From Nocardia pneumoniae NBRC 100136 (lineage in GTDB: Bacteria; Actinomycetota; Actinomycetes; Mycobacteriales; Mycobacteriaceae): a stretch of DNA of 64,000 bases. Of this stretch, positions 7,947-16,929 are shown piece after piece. Below the pieces are notes generated by a model. It saw only the letters and a list, made by a program, of their open reading frames with translations. It ran no database searches and had not been told where the DNA came from. The translations under genes were made by a program, and so were the position numbers. Location: contig NZ_BAGF01000062.1 of the NCBI RefSeq assembly GCF_000308755.1, positions 1 through 64,000 on the forward strand. The letters are read 5' to 3'. Positions within the stretch are counted from its first letter, which is position 1; each line of letters opens with the position of its first letter.

Positions 7947-10900
7947 TCATCCGTGATACCTCCGCTCCCCGATCTCAGCACTCTCGTTCAGGACCTGCCG
8001 CAGGAAGGGCCCGGGTGGCCGGTCGGGGCCCTCTGGTACATCGAGCAGGGCTGCTGCGACCGGCGCGATCGCGGGGGCGTTGTCCACGGCCACGCGGACG
8101 AGACCGAGTTCGGCGCACCGAGAAAGTGCCGGAGCCAGGCAGGCCATCGCCTGATCGATCCGTCCGGCGGCGCACAGGCAACCGCCATAGAGCAATTGAG
8201 CCTGCAACAGAGCGCGGGGGCGAGGTTGGGTACGGATTTCCGAGAGGATCCGTTCGGCGTCGGCGGCGGCGCGCTCGGCGGCGTCCGGTGACTGTTGGGA
8301 GAGCAGTAGACGAATGGCCGATTCGTGGGTGAGTTCGGCGGTGACCGCGAGTGGGTGGTTCGGTTGCCGCTGGTACGCGGGTAGGTGCTCGAGCGCGTGC
8401 CGGTCTTCGTCGCTGATCGGCAGACCCAGTCGTACCCGCTCGTTCACAATCCGGGCGGTCAGCCGTGGCAGCGCGAGATGCTCCGCAACCGTCTGTCCCT
8501 CGTCCAGCCGTCGCCGTGCGGCCTCGAGGTCGCCGCGCATTGCCGTCAGCCTGGCACCGGTTCCGTAGGTGGCGACCAGGAATTCCATAGCACCGGCATC
8601 GACGCCGGGACCTGGGGCCAGCAGCTCGGCGGCTTCGGTGTATTCCCCTTTCTGGTAGAGCAATTCGCCGAGCAGGCCACTGGCCAGCCTGGTCGCGTGG
8701 GACTGGCTGCCGGTATACCGGGCGAGGTCGAGCGCGGAGCGGAAGATCGTCTCTGCCTCGGCGATGTCGAGCTGTTCCGCGGCGGCTTCGCCGGCGATGC
8801 TGGCGCCGTACACCACGCCGGCCGGGCCGTTGGCGCGGGTTCGGTAGGGCGCGGCCCACGCGTGCCACCGGCGGGCACCGGCGAAGTCGAAGCGATAGAA
8901 CGCGGCCGCTTCCGCGGTAGTGGCCGCGAGGCTGGCGAAGAACGACCGTCTCGGCTGCCGCAGCCATGCCACAGCGGCATCCGGGAAATCCTTGAACCGG
9001 TCCGTCACGAGGTATTCCGCGGCTCGCGTCACATCGGCCTGGATGCGCAGGTCCGCGGTCGCGGGATCGTCCGGTGCGGCGGTGGCCAATGCCGCGTCCA
9101 CACGATCCAGCGCGGTCCGGATGGCGGCGGGGCGCTGGAGCGAGATGTTGGCCCAGGCGACCGACAGTTGCAGCCGTGGATCGGCAACCGTGATCGCGCT
9201 GGGCAGCTTTTTCACCAACCCGAGGAAGGTGGCCATGCGGGAATCTTCGATCAGCGTGTCGGCGTGTTCTTGCACCAGTTGTTTCGCCTGCTCGGCGGCG
9301 CCGGCCGCGAGTGCGTGATCCACGGCTTCGGACAGCATGTCGTGCTCGGCGAACCAGATCGACGCGGTCAGATGGAGCTGTTCGAGCAGACCGGGATGCT
9401 GCCGGACCAGTCTCCGGCGCAAGAAGTCCGCGAAGAGGCCGTGGTAGCGGAACCACCGCAGCTCGTCATCGATGCTGCGCAGGAACAGGTCTCGGCGCCG
9501 CACCTCCTCGAGACGTTCCTGCCCCGATGGCACGCCGGTCAGCGCTTCCGCGAGATCCCCGCAGATGGTGTCGGTGACCGCGGTCTGCATGACGAAGTCG
9601 AGCATCGCCGGTTCGAGCGCGCTGACGACGTTTTCCATCAAATATTCCCCGATGGCGTAGTGCCGCCCCGAGATCTGATCCAGGTACACACCGGGATCCT
9701 CCTTGCCGCGCAGCGACAGTGAGGCGAGCTGCAGCGCCGCCACCCAGCCCTCCGTCGACTCGCACAGCCGGTCGACGTCGGCATCGGAAAGGCGCAGTCT
9801 CTTGACACCGACCAGGAAATCCGCCGCTTCGCCGCAATCGAAGCGCAGTGCGCTCTCGTCGATTTCCACCAGCTCGTCCTGGACACTCATGCGCCCCAGC
9901 GGAAGACCGGTGCGAGCGCGGCTGGTGACGATCAATCGCAGATGATGGCACCCGTTGTCGAGCAGGAACTCCATCGCGGCGAGGGTGGCCGGACTGGTCA
10001 CCAGGTGCCAGTCGTCGATCACGACGGCGACGGGCTCCCCGCTGTCGTGGATCTCGTTGATCAGGGCCGTGATCACCTGCTGCGCCGCGCCGGCGGAACG
10101 CTCCTCGAGAATCTGCGTCAGTTCGATCGCCAGCGTGGGACGAACCTGCCGAATCGCCTCCACCAAGTGGCTCAGGAACCACACGACGTTGTTGTCGTCC
10201 TCCGCGATCGCCAACCAGGCAGTCCGGACGCCGTCCTCGTCAAGGGCGTGCGCCCACTGCGCGGCCAGGGTGGTCTTGCCGAAACCGGCTGGGCCATGAA
10301 TGAGGACCAGCCGTCTGGCATGTCCCTCCCGTAAGATTTCCAGCAATCTCGGGCGACCGACCAGTCGGCGCAGCGTCGTCGGCGGACGGTATCGAGTCTT
10401 CGGCGTCGGTTGCGGGCGCACCGCGGTGGCAGCGATTGTCGTGGTCGGCGGGATCGGCCGGTCTCCGGCGGGGGAGACGGTTTCGACGGATCCGTCTTGC
10501 GCCGGGGCGGCAATCGTGTCCACCGGCAGCCCGCAGGAGAACTGCACGCTGCGCAGCCGCTCGCCGAAATCCCGGGCAGTGGCCGGCCGGTCGGCGGGAT
10601 CGGTGGACATCGCGGCTTCGATGGCGGCGCACACCGCCGCCGGTACACCGGCGGATCGCAGGTCGGGGACCGGTTCGGAGGTGATGCGCACGAATTGCGC
10701 CACCATCGACTCACCCGCCCGGCGCTCGAACGCGGCGTGGCCGGTGAGGGCCGCGAACAGGGTCGCGCCCAGCCCGTAGACGTCCGAGGAAACCGTGGGA
10801 GGTTCGCCCCGCAGCACCTCTGGAGCCGTGTACGCCGGGGTCCCCGCGACGAGGCCGGCCGCCGTCTCGAACGCTCCGCCGACGCGCGCGATACCGAAAT

Positions 10901-11399
10901 CCGCCAGCTGCGGTTCACCGTAGTCGGTGATCAGGACGTTGGCGGGATTCACGTCGCGGTGGATGACGCCGGAGGCGTGCGCGGTCGCCAGCGCGCCGGC
11001 CAGCTTGACGCCCACGGACAGCACCTCCTGCCAGGGCAATGGTCCCTCGGCGCGAATCCGCGCGTCGAGCGAGCCTCGGGTGTGCAGGGGCATCACCAGG
11101 AACGGCCGTCCGGTCGCGGTGATATCGGTCCTCAGCACCTGAACGATGTTCGGGTGGGTGGAGAACTTCCCCAGCGCGCGTTGTTCGCGCAGGAACCGGG
11201 TCCGGTCTTGATCGTCGACGGTGGAATCGAGAACCTTGACCGCCACGGCGCGCTCGAGTGCCGACTCGACGCACTGGTATACCGTGCCGAAGCCGCCGCG
11301 ACCGATCTCCTCGGCGTCGGCGAACCCCGCCGCGGCCAATTCCGCCGCGACGCCGAACGTCAGGTCGCGTTGCGTCCTTTCGCCACTACCCTCGGACAC
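7947..11399 (-). CDS. pknK: Ser/Thr kinase fused to STAND ATPase and TPR region (PknK type)
   Basis: 1150 residues. Residues 25-290 form a Hanks-type kinase: Gly loop GRGGFGTV (33-40), Lys55, HRDV (147-150), DFG (167-169), GTPAYTAPE activation segment. Catalytic-loop Lys is Asn here (HRDVNPAN). Residues 345-700 form a MalT/STAND NTPase with P-loop GPAGFGKTT (369-377) and Walker B VVIDDW. The remainder is helical TPR-like repeats. Size and order match M. tuberculosis PknK (Rv3080c, 1110 aa), a kinase that modulates transcription and slow growth. No C-terminal LuxR helix-turn-helix is visible. It starts at a GTG with no clear Shine-Dalgarno, so may be leaderless. It is a single-gene unit. Confidence 0.85.
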   Translation of the reverse strand: MSEGSGERTQRDLTFGVAAELAAAGFADAEEIGRGGFGTVYQCVESALERAVAVKVLDSTVDDQDRTRFLREQRALGKFSTHPNIVQVLRTDITATGRPFLVMPLHTRGSLDARIRAEGPLPWQEVLSVGVKLAGALATAHASGVIHRDVNPANVLITDYGEPQLADFGIARVGGAFETAAGLVAGTPAYTAPEVLRGEPPTVSSDVYGLGATLFAALTGHAAFERRAGESMVAQFVRITSEPVPDLRSAGVPAAVCAAIEAAMSTDPADRPATARDFGERLRSVQFSCGLPVDTIAAPAQDGSVETVSPAGDRPIPPTTTIAATAVRPQPTPKTRYRPPTTLRRLVGRPRLLEILREGHARRLVLIHGPAGFGKTTLAAQWAHALDEDGVRTAWLAIAEDDNNVVWFLSHLVEAIRQVRPTLAIELTQILEERSAGAAQQVITALINEIHDSGEPVAVVIDDWHLVTSPATLAAMEFLLDNGCHHLRLIVTSRARTGLPLGRMSVQDELVEIDESALRFDCGEAADFLVGVKRLRLSDADVDRLCESTEGWVAALQLASLSLRGKEDPGVYLDQISGRHYAIGEYLMENVVSALEPAMLDFVMQTAVTDTICGDLAEALTGVPSGQERLEEVRRRDLFLRSIDDELRWFRYHGLFADFLRRRLVRQHPGLLEQLHLTASIWFAEHDMLSEAVDHALAAGAAEQAKQLVQEHADTLIEDSRMATFLGLVKKLPSAITVADPRLQLSVAWANISLQRPAAIRTALDRVDAALATAAPDDPATADLRIQADVTRAAEYLVTDRFKDFPDAAVAWLRQPRRSFFASLAATTAEAAAFYRFDFAGARRWHAWAAPYRTRANGPAGVVYGASIAGEAAAEQLDIAEAETIFRSALDLARYTGSQSHATRLASGLLGELLYQKGEYTEAAELLAPGPGVDAGAMEFLVATYGTGARLTAMRGDLEAARRRLDEGQTVAEHLALPRLTARIVNERVRLGLPISDEDRHALEHLPAYQRQPNHPLAVTAELTHESAIRLLLSQQSPDAAERAAADAERILSEIRTQPRPRALLQAQLLYGGCLCAAGRIDQAMACLAPALSRCAELGLVRVAVDNAPAIAPVAAALLDVPEGPDRPPGPFLRQVLNESAEIGERRYHG

Positions 11400-11766
11400 C
11401 GGCCGCTCGCTCGATCACCGGCGCTGACCTCCCCGGAAACTCCGGCGTCCGCGCCGACCTACCACCCCGACCGCACCATGAGTAACTCATGTACTCACCC
11501 CTGGAGGCGAAAACCAGCTGGCCCCGACAAGTCGATCATAAGCCGTCGCGACGGGGGCACAGCGTGTCGGCCGTCGAACCGGCCGCGGCGACTTCACCGG
11601 CAACGCCCGCTGCATTCAGCCTGGGGTGACGGTCCCGGCCGTATGTTTTCTTTGCTATTCGTACCGTTGCGGGGCACGAGAAGCCGGTGTCACTGCTGCT
11701 GTGAGCCTGGTTTGCCGATGCTGGTTGGAGTACCGATCCAGTCCCTTTGTTCGTAGAGGTGCCGTC
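11400..11766. other. Divergent intergenic region pknK/P450
   Basis: 367 nt between divergent genes. Apart from the palindrome at 11477-11491 and an AT-richer patch near 11640-11660 that could hold the P450 promoter, nothing is recognisable. Confidence 0.4.
11477..11491. promoter_or_regulatory. Palindrome upstream of pknK-like gene
   Basis: CATGAGTAACTCATG is a perfect 7-bp inverted repeat about one centre base, about 80 nt upstream of the kinase start in the divergent spacer. A second overlapping repeat, GAGTA..TACTC, follows. It has the size of an operator half-site pair; the regulator is unknown. Confidence 0.35.
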
Positions 11767-12972
11767 GTGACCGAGCCAGTCATCCAGCTCCCCACACCCG
11801 GAGAGCTCGCTTTCGCAACATTCGACCGAATTGCCGAACGTGGCCCGGTCGTTCCGATCGAACTTCCGGGAGGTGTGCCGGCCTGGGTCGCGACCAGCCA
11901 TCGAGCGGTCAGCGAAGTCCTCGCCGGCGACGACAAACTGTTCAGCAAGAACGCGAAGAACTGCCCTGCTCTGCACGACGGCACAATCCCGGCGGCCTGG
12001 CCCTTGCGCGCTCTCACCGACCTCGACCACATGCTCAACAAAGACGGCGCCGAGCATCGCCGGCTGCGCAGGACGATCAGCCAGGCATTCACCCCCGGGC
12101 GGGTGGCCGCGCTCGAGCCGCGGATCCAGAAAATTGCAGCCAGCCTCATCGATGACCTTCCCGAAGGTGACGAGATCGACATAGTCGACTCCTTCACGAC
12201 ACCACTTCCGGTCCGCGTGATCTGCGAATTGTTCGGTGTGCCGGAATCCGATCATCCGCAGATCCGGCAATGGGCCACTACGGTCGTCTCACACACGAGC
12301 ACAGCCGAGCAAATGCAATCCGCGGTGCAGGGCATGCTCGGTTACCTCGCCGAACTGCTCGAGCGTAAACGAACCGAACCGGGCGATGACCTCACCTCCG
12401 CGTTGTTGCGGGCCAACGCGGAGAACGACCTGTCGATGCACGAGATGGTCAATATGCTCTGGTTGACGCTCATCGCTGGGCACGAGACCACCGTCCACCT
12501 GCTGAGCAACGCGATCGTCACGCTGTGCGCCCACCCCGGACAACGAGCGATCGCGCTCGCCGAAGATCGATGGTCCGACGTCGTCGAGGAAATGCTCCGC
12601 TACCGCTCATCCGTCACCATCCCCTTCGTGCGGTACGCGCTAGGAGATGTCACGATCGCCGGATGCCGGATCCCAGCGGGCAGCTTGGTGTTCTGGTACG
12701 CCGGCGTCGGAAGAGATCCGGAACACTATCCGAATGCCGATGTGTTCGACATCGATCATGACCACCGCGACCAACTGGCATTCGGCCGAGGGCCGCACTT
12801 CTGCCTCGGCGCCCCGCTGGCGCGGCTGGAAAGCCGAATCGCGCTCTCCGCGCTATTCACTCGATACCCCCGGTTGAGCCTTGCCTGCGATCCGGGCGAT
12901 GTTCCCTTCGGGCCGCAGTTTCTGACCGTCGGCCCATTGAGCGTTCCGGTTCGACTCGTTCCCGCCGTGTGA
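11767..12972 (+). CDS. Cytochrome P450
   Basis: 401 residues, normal bacterial P450 length. Motifs: I-helix oxygen-binding AGHETT, K-helix ExxR in EEMLRYRSS, and heme-binding loop FGRGPHFCLGAPLAR with the Cys thiolate at about residue 346. A soluble monooxygenase that needs a ferredoxin and reductase, none of which is adjacent. The acidic N-terminal portion and lack of membrane anchor fit class I enzymes; substrate unknown. GTG 11767 is chosen as start because GAGG lies 8 nt upstream; longer upstream frames have no coding character. It is convergent with an AraC regulator, which may or may not control it. Confidence 0.92.
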   Translation: MTEPVIQLPTPGELAFATFDRIAERGPVVPIELPGGVPAWVATSHRAVSEVLAGDDKLFSKNAKNCPALHDGTIPAAWPLRALTDLDHMLNKDGAEHRRLRRTISQAFTPGRVAALEPRIQKIAASLIDDLPEGDEIDIVDSFTTPLPVRVICELFGVPESDHPQIRQWATTVVSHTSTAEQMQSAVQGMLGYLAELLERKRTEPGDDLTSALLRANAENDLSMHEMVNMLWLTLIAGHETTVHLLSNAIVTLCAHPGQRAIALAEDRWSDVVEEMLRYRSSVTIPFVRYALGDVTIAGCRIPAGSLVFWYAGVGRDPEHYPNADVFDIDHDHRDQLAFGRGPHFCLGAPLARLESRIALSALFTRYPRLSLACDPGDVPFGPQFLTVGPLSVPVRLVPAV

Positions 12973-12980
12973 CCAGGGCG

Positions 12981-13013
12981 GGGGCCGGATCACACGAACC
13001 GAGATCCGGCCCC
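12981..13013. terminator. Bidirectional terminator, P450/AraC
   Basis: GGGGCCGGATC (12981-12991) and GATCCGGCCCC (13003-13013) form a perfect 11-bp stem with an 11-nt loop, placed between the stops of two convergent genes. Confidence 0.65.
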
Positions 13014-13034
13014 TCAGCGGCGATGGTCGGACTC

Positions 13035-14144
13035 TTATCGAGCACCGATTCGCGGAACCTGCTGGTTGCCGAGTTCGGCCAGCCTGCGCCGCCGGAATTC
13101 GCCCGGAGTTTCGCCGTAGCGCGCTTTGAACGCCGCGGCGAACCACGTCGGAGCGAAGCCGCTGCGGACCGCCACCTGCCGGATGGACATGGCATCGCGC
13201 GTTGGGTTCTCCAGCAGGTCGCGAGCCGCCCGCAGTGTCTCGTCCTGACGCACATCTCGGTATGTCGTTCCGGACTGCCGCAGCACCGACCGCAATTTCC
13301 GAGGCGACCATCCGAGCGCGTGCGCTACCGCAGGCAGCCGAAGGTCACCGACGCCGACGTTATCCCGCACATATCGCCGGATGGCCTCGGCTGTCTCGCG
13401 CAGGTGAACCTGCTGTGGGTGCATATCGCCCACGGAAAGCATGCACAGCAGTTCACTGATCCGCTCACAGACCGCGTTGAATTCTCGATCGGAAAGATGC
13501 GATTTCTCGGCATGTACGCTTCGGATCATGTTCTTTGCGACGCGACCGAGCCCGGAATTCAAATTGTGCACCCGTCCCAGCCCGACGGGCGGCCCGACCC
13601 GATGGTCGACTTCCGCACGCGGTACTTGGAAGGCGTAGCTCACGGAAGACGGCATGTGCAACTGACATACCTCGTCGAATCGAATGATCATGAACCCGCC
13701 CGGCATAACTCGCATGGTTTCGTCGCCATACCGAACCGAAAAAGAGCCGAACTCGGGAAGGATTATCCAGTAGATCTCATCGGCCGGAAACCTGCGGACA
13801 TGCGACGGGGTGCGATACGAAATCCGGTCACCGCGCTGATTCCAGTGCAACATGCTGTAGGCCGCCGTTTCCTGACCGAGCAGCCTCGCATGCCATCGTC
13901 CTGGTTCGCGGTACTTCTGCTCCATCGGCATGAAGCTGTCGCTGACTTCCGTCCAGATTCTCGAATCGTCCACGGTAAAGTCATGGTATTTCACAGCGAG
14001 CACCGCCTCGTCTTCGACATTCCACGTACGAAAAGCTGGGCACGCCCGGTCGACGACTCGGGGCGCCAGCTCGAGCGTCGAGTCCGAGCCGGGCCGTCGC
14101 CCAGAACACACACCGCCACGAGGCAAGCCGCCGACCAACACCAT
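13035..14144 (-). CDS. AraC-family transcriptional regulator
   Basis: Up to 369 residues. The N-terminal ~190 residues form an AraC-binding-like sensor domain (AVLAVKYHDFTVDD, LPEFGSFSVRYGDETMRVMPGGFMIIRF). The C-terminal ~100 residues carry two helix-turn-helix units (LRLPAVAHALGWSPRKLRSVLRQSG and MSIRQVAVRSGFAPTWFAAAFKARYGETPGEFRRRR), the classic AraC/XylS DNA-binding domain. The true start is uncertain: residues 1-25 look non-native, and a strong GGAGAG Shine-Dalgarno sits instead before ATG 14208 in another frame (MTASVAQSYADTAGF...), so either translation starts internally or there is a frameshift. Possibly regulates the convergent P450 (inference). Confidence 0.8.
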   Translation of the reverse strand: MVLVGGLPRGGVCSGRRPGSDSTLELAPRVVDRACPAFRTWNVEDEAVLAVKYHDFTVDDSRIWTEVSDSFMPMEQKYREPGRWHARLLGQETAAYSMLHWNQRGDRISYRTPSHVRRFPADEIYWIILPEFGSFSVRYGDETMRVMPGGFMIIRFDEVCQLHMPSSVSYAFQVPRAEVDHRVGPPVGLGRVHNLNSGLGRVAKNMIRSVHAEKSHLSDREFNAVCERISELLCMLSVGDMHPQQVHLRETAEAIRRYVRDNVGVGDLRLPAVAHALGWSPRKLRSVLRQSGTTYRDVRQDETLRAARDLLENPTRDAMSIRQVAVRSGFAPTWFAAAFKARYGETPGEFRRRRLAELGNQQVPRIGAR

Positions 14145-14474
14145 CGATGACCTTCACCGGGTAGAACCCGGCGGTATCGGCGTACGACTGGGCGACGGAC
14201 GCGGTCATGCCCTCTCCACAAAGCAATCAACAGGTGACACACGCGCCCGGCAAAACACGTGTCAGATCAGTGTCGATGATCGCCGCACGCCGCACGGCGA
14301 TAATCGGCGTTTCCGTGCCCCGCGCCAGCATTCGGCGGCACGAATCCATAACGCCGCGAGGCGAGGGCGATGATGGGGCCGCACCGTCGACATGCCGGTC
14401 CGTTCACGCTTCGTCGCAACGACAACCGATGCCGCTAGTTGATCGTCAGGCGAAATCTCCTGGCTACGGCGACC

Positions 14475-15119
14475 TCACCGTCGCCAGAACACGTGATGCA
14501 CCACCCCGCTGGGGCTCGGGATCCGCTCCAGATGAAAGCGGTCGACGAGTTCGTCGGGGCTCGCCCACAACCGTTCGCCGCGGCCGAGTTCGACCGGCGC
14601 GACGGCGACATGCATCGTGTCGATGAGGTCGGCGTCCAGGAACTCCCGGACCGTGGCGACACCGCCGCCGATTCGCACGTCCTTGCCCTCCGCGGCATCG
14701 AATGCCTGCGCCAGCGCGTCCTTCGGTGACGCATTCAGGAAGTGGAACGTGGTGTCTCCCAGAGTGATCGAGGGGCGCTCATGATGCGTGAGAACGAACA
14801 CCGGCGTATGGAACGGTGGTTCGTCGCCCCACCATCCTTGCCAGTCGTAGTTATCCCACGGTCCGCGCTGCGGGCCGAATTTGTTGCGCCCCATGATCTC
14901 GGCGCCGATGTTGTTGGTGAAGTCGCGAGTGAAGTAGTCGTCGAGGCCATAGGTTCCCCCGGGGTCGGTCCGGGTGGGCCAGTGCGCGGTGGCGCCCGCC
15001 CAGGACATGAGCTCACCCGGATCGGCATGGCCGAACGGCCGCTCGAGGCTTTGCCCCTCCCCGGCGCCGTATCCATCGCTGGACACGGCGAAGTTCTGAA
15101 CGCGGACCAACTGAGTCAT
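14475..15119 (-). CDS. RibD C-terminal/DHFR-fold reductase
   Basis: 214 residues of the dihydrofolate-reductase-like family related to the RibD C-terminal domain: start MTQLVRVQNFAVSSDGYG, then MGRNKFGP, a central TPVFVLTHHERP strand and the NADPH-loop region DVRIGGGVATVREFL followed by DLIDTMHVAVAPV. These small cytosolic enzymes use NADPH; the substrate is unknown, and true folate reduction is unlikely because DHFR (folA) has a different core. ATG 15119 is preferred to ATG 15125 because GGAAGGG abuts the latter. It is divergent from the HxlR regulator and probably controlled by it. Confidence 0.85.
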   Translation of the reverse strand: MTQLVRVQNFAVSSDGYGAGEGQSLERPFGHADPGELMSWAGATAHWPTRTDPGGTYGLDDYFTRDFTNNIGAEIMGRNKFGPQRGPWDNYDWQGWWGDEPPFHTPVFVLTHHERPSITLGDTTFHFLNASPKDALAQAFDAAEGKDVRIGGGVATVREFLDADLIDTMHVAVAPVELGRGERLWASPDELVDRFHLERIPSPSGVVHHVFWRR

Positions 15120-15134
15120 CGACATCCCTTCCGG

Positions 15135-15169
15135 TTGCAATCTGCAATCGGTTGGAATCTACCTATACT
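15135..15169 (+). promoter_or_regulatory. Operator palindrome and -10 box for hxlR-type gene
   Basis: TTGCAATCTGCAA (15135-15147) is a palindrome with 5-bp arms. TATACT (15164-15169) is a strong -10 hexamer, 16 nt after CTGCAA (15142-15147), which can serve as the -35. The ATG at 15176 is about 7 nt past the -10 and lacks a Shine-Dalgarno, so the transcript is probably leaderless, and a regulator bound to the palindrome would block it. Confidence 0.5.
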
Positions 15170-15175
15170 GATCTC

Positions 15176-15712
15176 ATGTCGCAACCAGTTGCTCATGACA
15201 AGCTGCCGGTGGCGCCGGGCAAGTCGGGCTGTCCGATCAATATGACGATCGAACTGCTCGGAGACCGGTGGAGCCTGATCGTCCTGCGCGACATCATGTT
15301 CGGCGGCAAGACCCACTTTCGTGAGCTGCTCGCCGCGTCCATCGAAGGCATCGCGTCGAACATCCTCGCCAGCCGGTTGGCGAAACTCGTCGACGCGGGC
15401 CTGCTCACCCGCGACGACGATCCGAGCCACCGCCAGAAGGTCGAATACCACCTCACCGAGGCCGCGATCCAACTCGTCCCGGTGATGGCCCAGCTGGGCG
15501 CGTGGGGCGCACGCTGGTTGGACACGGAGCCGGAACTGACCGTGCGAGCCGAACTGCTGGCCGCTGGCGGTCCCCCACTATGGGAGCGATTCATGGCGGA
15601 ACTCCGCGCCACCCACCTGGCCGGAGCGCCGATACCCGCGGATGGCGTGCTCGCGGAACTGACCGCCGCCTATCTCGAAGCAGCCGGACGCTCACACCAG
15701 ACAACTGGATAG
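15176..15712 (+). CDS. HxlR-family winged-helix regulator
   Basis: 178 residues. The N-terminal 110 residues match HxlR: conserved SGCPINMTIELLGDRWSLIVLRDI with its early Cys, then the recognition-helix region THFRELLAASIEGIASNILASRLAKLVDAGLL and the wing with HRQKVEYHLTEAA. An extra C-terminal ~60 residues are helical. HxlR proteins are dimeric regulators, some responding to reactive electrophiles through the N-terminal Cys. The divergent RibD-like reductase is the natural target. It appears leaderless. Confidence 0.88.
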   Translation: MSQPVAHDKLPVAPGKSGCPINMTIELLGDRWSLIVLRDIMFGGKTHFRELLAASIEGIASNILASRLAKLVDAGLLTRDDDPSHRQKVEYHLTEAAIQLVPVMAQLGAWGARWLDTEPELTVRAELLAAGGPPLWERFMAELRATHLAGAPIPADGVLAELTAAYLEAAGRSHQTTG

Positions 15713-15893
15713 AGCGCGTATCGCCGCAGACGTCAGTGGCGATCGGCGCGTTCGGACGCTACCCGAACCGAATTGGGGCGGCCCGCCGAACAGCTCCTTG
15801 GTCGCGTCGTTCGCCGGTGTCCTCCGCGTACTGACGCCTAGGAAGAGAAGCTCAGATTTCAGAGATGCTCAACCTACCGAACGCGGCTGCTCA

Positions 15894-16277
15894 TCAACCC
15901 GACTGATCGGTGGTGTTCGCGATCTGGGTCGCGTTCTCGATGTCTTGGCCGGTGATGCGCTTGAAGGAGATCGCCATGACCTCGCGCATGTTCTTCACGG
16001 TCTCGATCTGCTCGAGGATTACCTGGTCGATCGAATTAGGTTCGCCGGTAGCCTGCTTCAGGAATTTCTTTTCCAGATCGTGGCCCATCTTGAAATCGCC
16101 GAAGCCGGATACGTTTTGCACGTCTTGTGCAGCAATCGCTAGATCTTGAAGGTCTGCTATGTGCTGATCACATGCTTTCGCGCAGTGGTATGCCGCGTTC
16201 GCGTCATCGAGGTACAGGTCCCCGGCGCGAGCCTGGCTGACCAGCCGACTCCACACCGCCGCATTGTCCTCGCTCAA
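15894..16277 (-). CDS. Helical ESX-like protein partner of DUF3558 lipoprotein
   Basis: About 127 residues from a TTG start at 16277, supported by GGGAGGGA 5 nt upstream; the longer ATG frame overlaps the lipoprotein gene heavily. Sequence is almost wholly helical: SRLVSQARAGDLYLDDANAAYHCAKACDQHIADLQDL, a turn near GFGDF, then a second long helix ending NMREVMAISFKRITGQDIENATQIA. The size and two-helix layout recall WXG100/EspC-like proteins, though no W-x-G is present. It directly follows the DUF3558 lipoprotein, with the TTG 15 nt from that gene's stop, so the two form an operon. Function unknown. Confidence 0.6.
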   Translation of the reverse strand: MSEDNAAVWSRLVSQARAGDLYLDDANAAYHCAKACDQHIADLQDLAIAAQDVQNVSGFGDFKMGHDLEKKFLKQATGEPNSIDQVILEQIETVKNMREVMAISFKRITGQDIENATQIANTTDQSG

Positions 16278-16291
16278 TGATCCCTCCCTGA

Positions 16292-16816
16292 TCAACGTGG
16301 CAGCACAGGAACAATCGACTCGCCGACTCGAGACAGCGTCGTGCACGGATCTTCGTGATTGTCGAGGCCTGCCAAGTTGGATATCCGCAACTGCACGACG
16401 CCTTGGGATGCGGGGAACAAAACATCACAGAGCAGATCCTTGGAAGCCCCTTCGACCTTGAACTGCCGACCCGCCCGGCCTGCGACTGTGACGTCCCGGA
16501 ACTCGACGTTCCCTGGCTTATTCTCGAACTCGGATACAGTGCGAGCCGTCGAGAACACAGTCATGGAGTAGCGGCTCCCCTTCCACCGGCAGATCTCCCA
16601 GCCGGACTGATCTACTCCAGCTACGCCCTTGTCTTCAGTACCCGGGTCGACCCCGGCAGACCGCAACGCAGCATCAGGGATTTGCGTGCACGGGTCGAAC
16701 AAGGCCTTGGCCGCAGTGGTACTCGTAGTCGGCGAACCGCTCGTGGTGTCTCCACAGGCAACAGCACCCGATGCCAGCAGTGAACCGAGCAGCACCAAGG
16801 TGATTCGACGGCCCAT
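16292..16816 (-). CDS. DUF3558-type lipoprotein
   Basis: 174 residues. Lipoprotein signal MGRRITLVLLGSLLASGAVAC with lipid-modified Cys at 21, then a Thr/Ser-rich linker (GDTTSGSPTTSTTAA), and a mature domain typical of DUF3558: FDPCTQIPDAALRSAGVDP near the start, EICRWKG in the middle and a Cys near the end (NHEDPCTTLSRV). Cys residues probably pair. Anchored outside the membrane; no enzymatic motif. The ATG at 16816 is followed on the same strand by the helical partner gene. The first codons and about 60 nt upstream are duplicated in front of the PPE-like gene at 5.3 kb. Confidence 0.8.
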   Translation of the reverse strand: MGRRITLVLLGSLLASGAVACGDTTSGSPTTSTTAAKALFDPCTQIPDAALRSAGVDPGTEDKGVAGVDQSGWEICRWKGSRYSMTVFSTARTVSEFENKPGNVEFRDVTVAGRAGRQFKVEGASKDLLCDVLFPASQGVVQLRISNLAGLDNHEDPCTTLSRVGESIVPVLPR

Positions 16817-16865
16817 CCCCACCCTCTCGACCCGTGATGACGCAGGTTGTGTCAACAGTAACAGA
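16817..16865 (-). promoter_or_regulatory. Promoter/leader shared with the 5.3-kb locus
   Basis: Minus-strand TACTGT (16860-16855) followed after about 25 nt by GAGAGGGTGGGG and the ATG. The block is near-identical to 5300-5345. An alternative -35-like TTGACA overlaps just downstream of TACTGT. Confidence 0.4.
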
Positions 16866-16929
16866 CGACCGCCTCGACGGTGGTAGCCGGAATCCGGACG
16901 GCCGCCTGCTTGTGACACGGTTCAACTGA

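Noticed and set aside
7947..8100. LuxR helix-turn-helix at the C-terminus of the PknK-type protein
   Set aside because: The terminal residues are helical TPR-like sequence and no LTxREREVL-type motif occurs before the stop or in the downstream 170 nt in any frame checked.
16801..16860. Gene conversion or assembly artefact explaining the identity with 5277-5305
   Set aside because: Flanking similarity decays gradually on both sides instead of ending abruptly, fitting an old duplication and not a misassembly.
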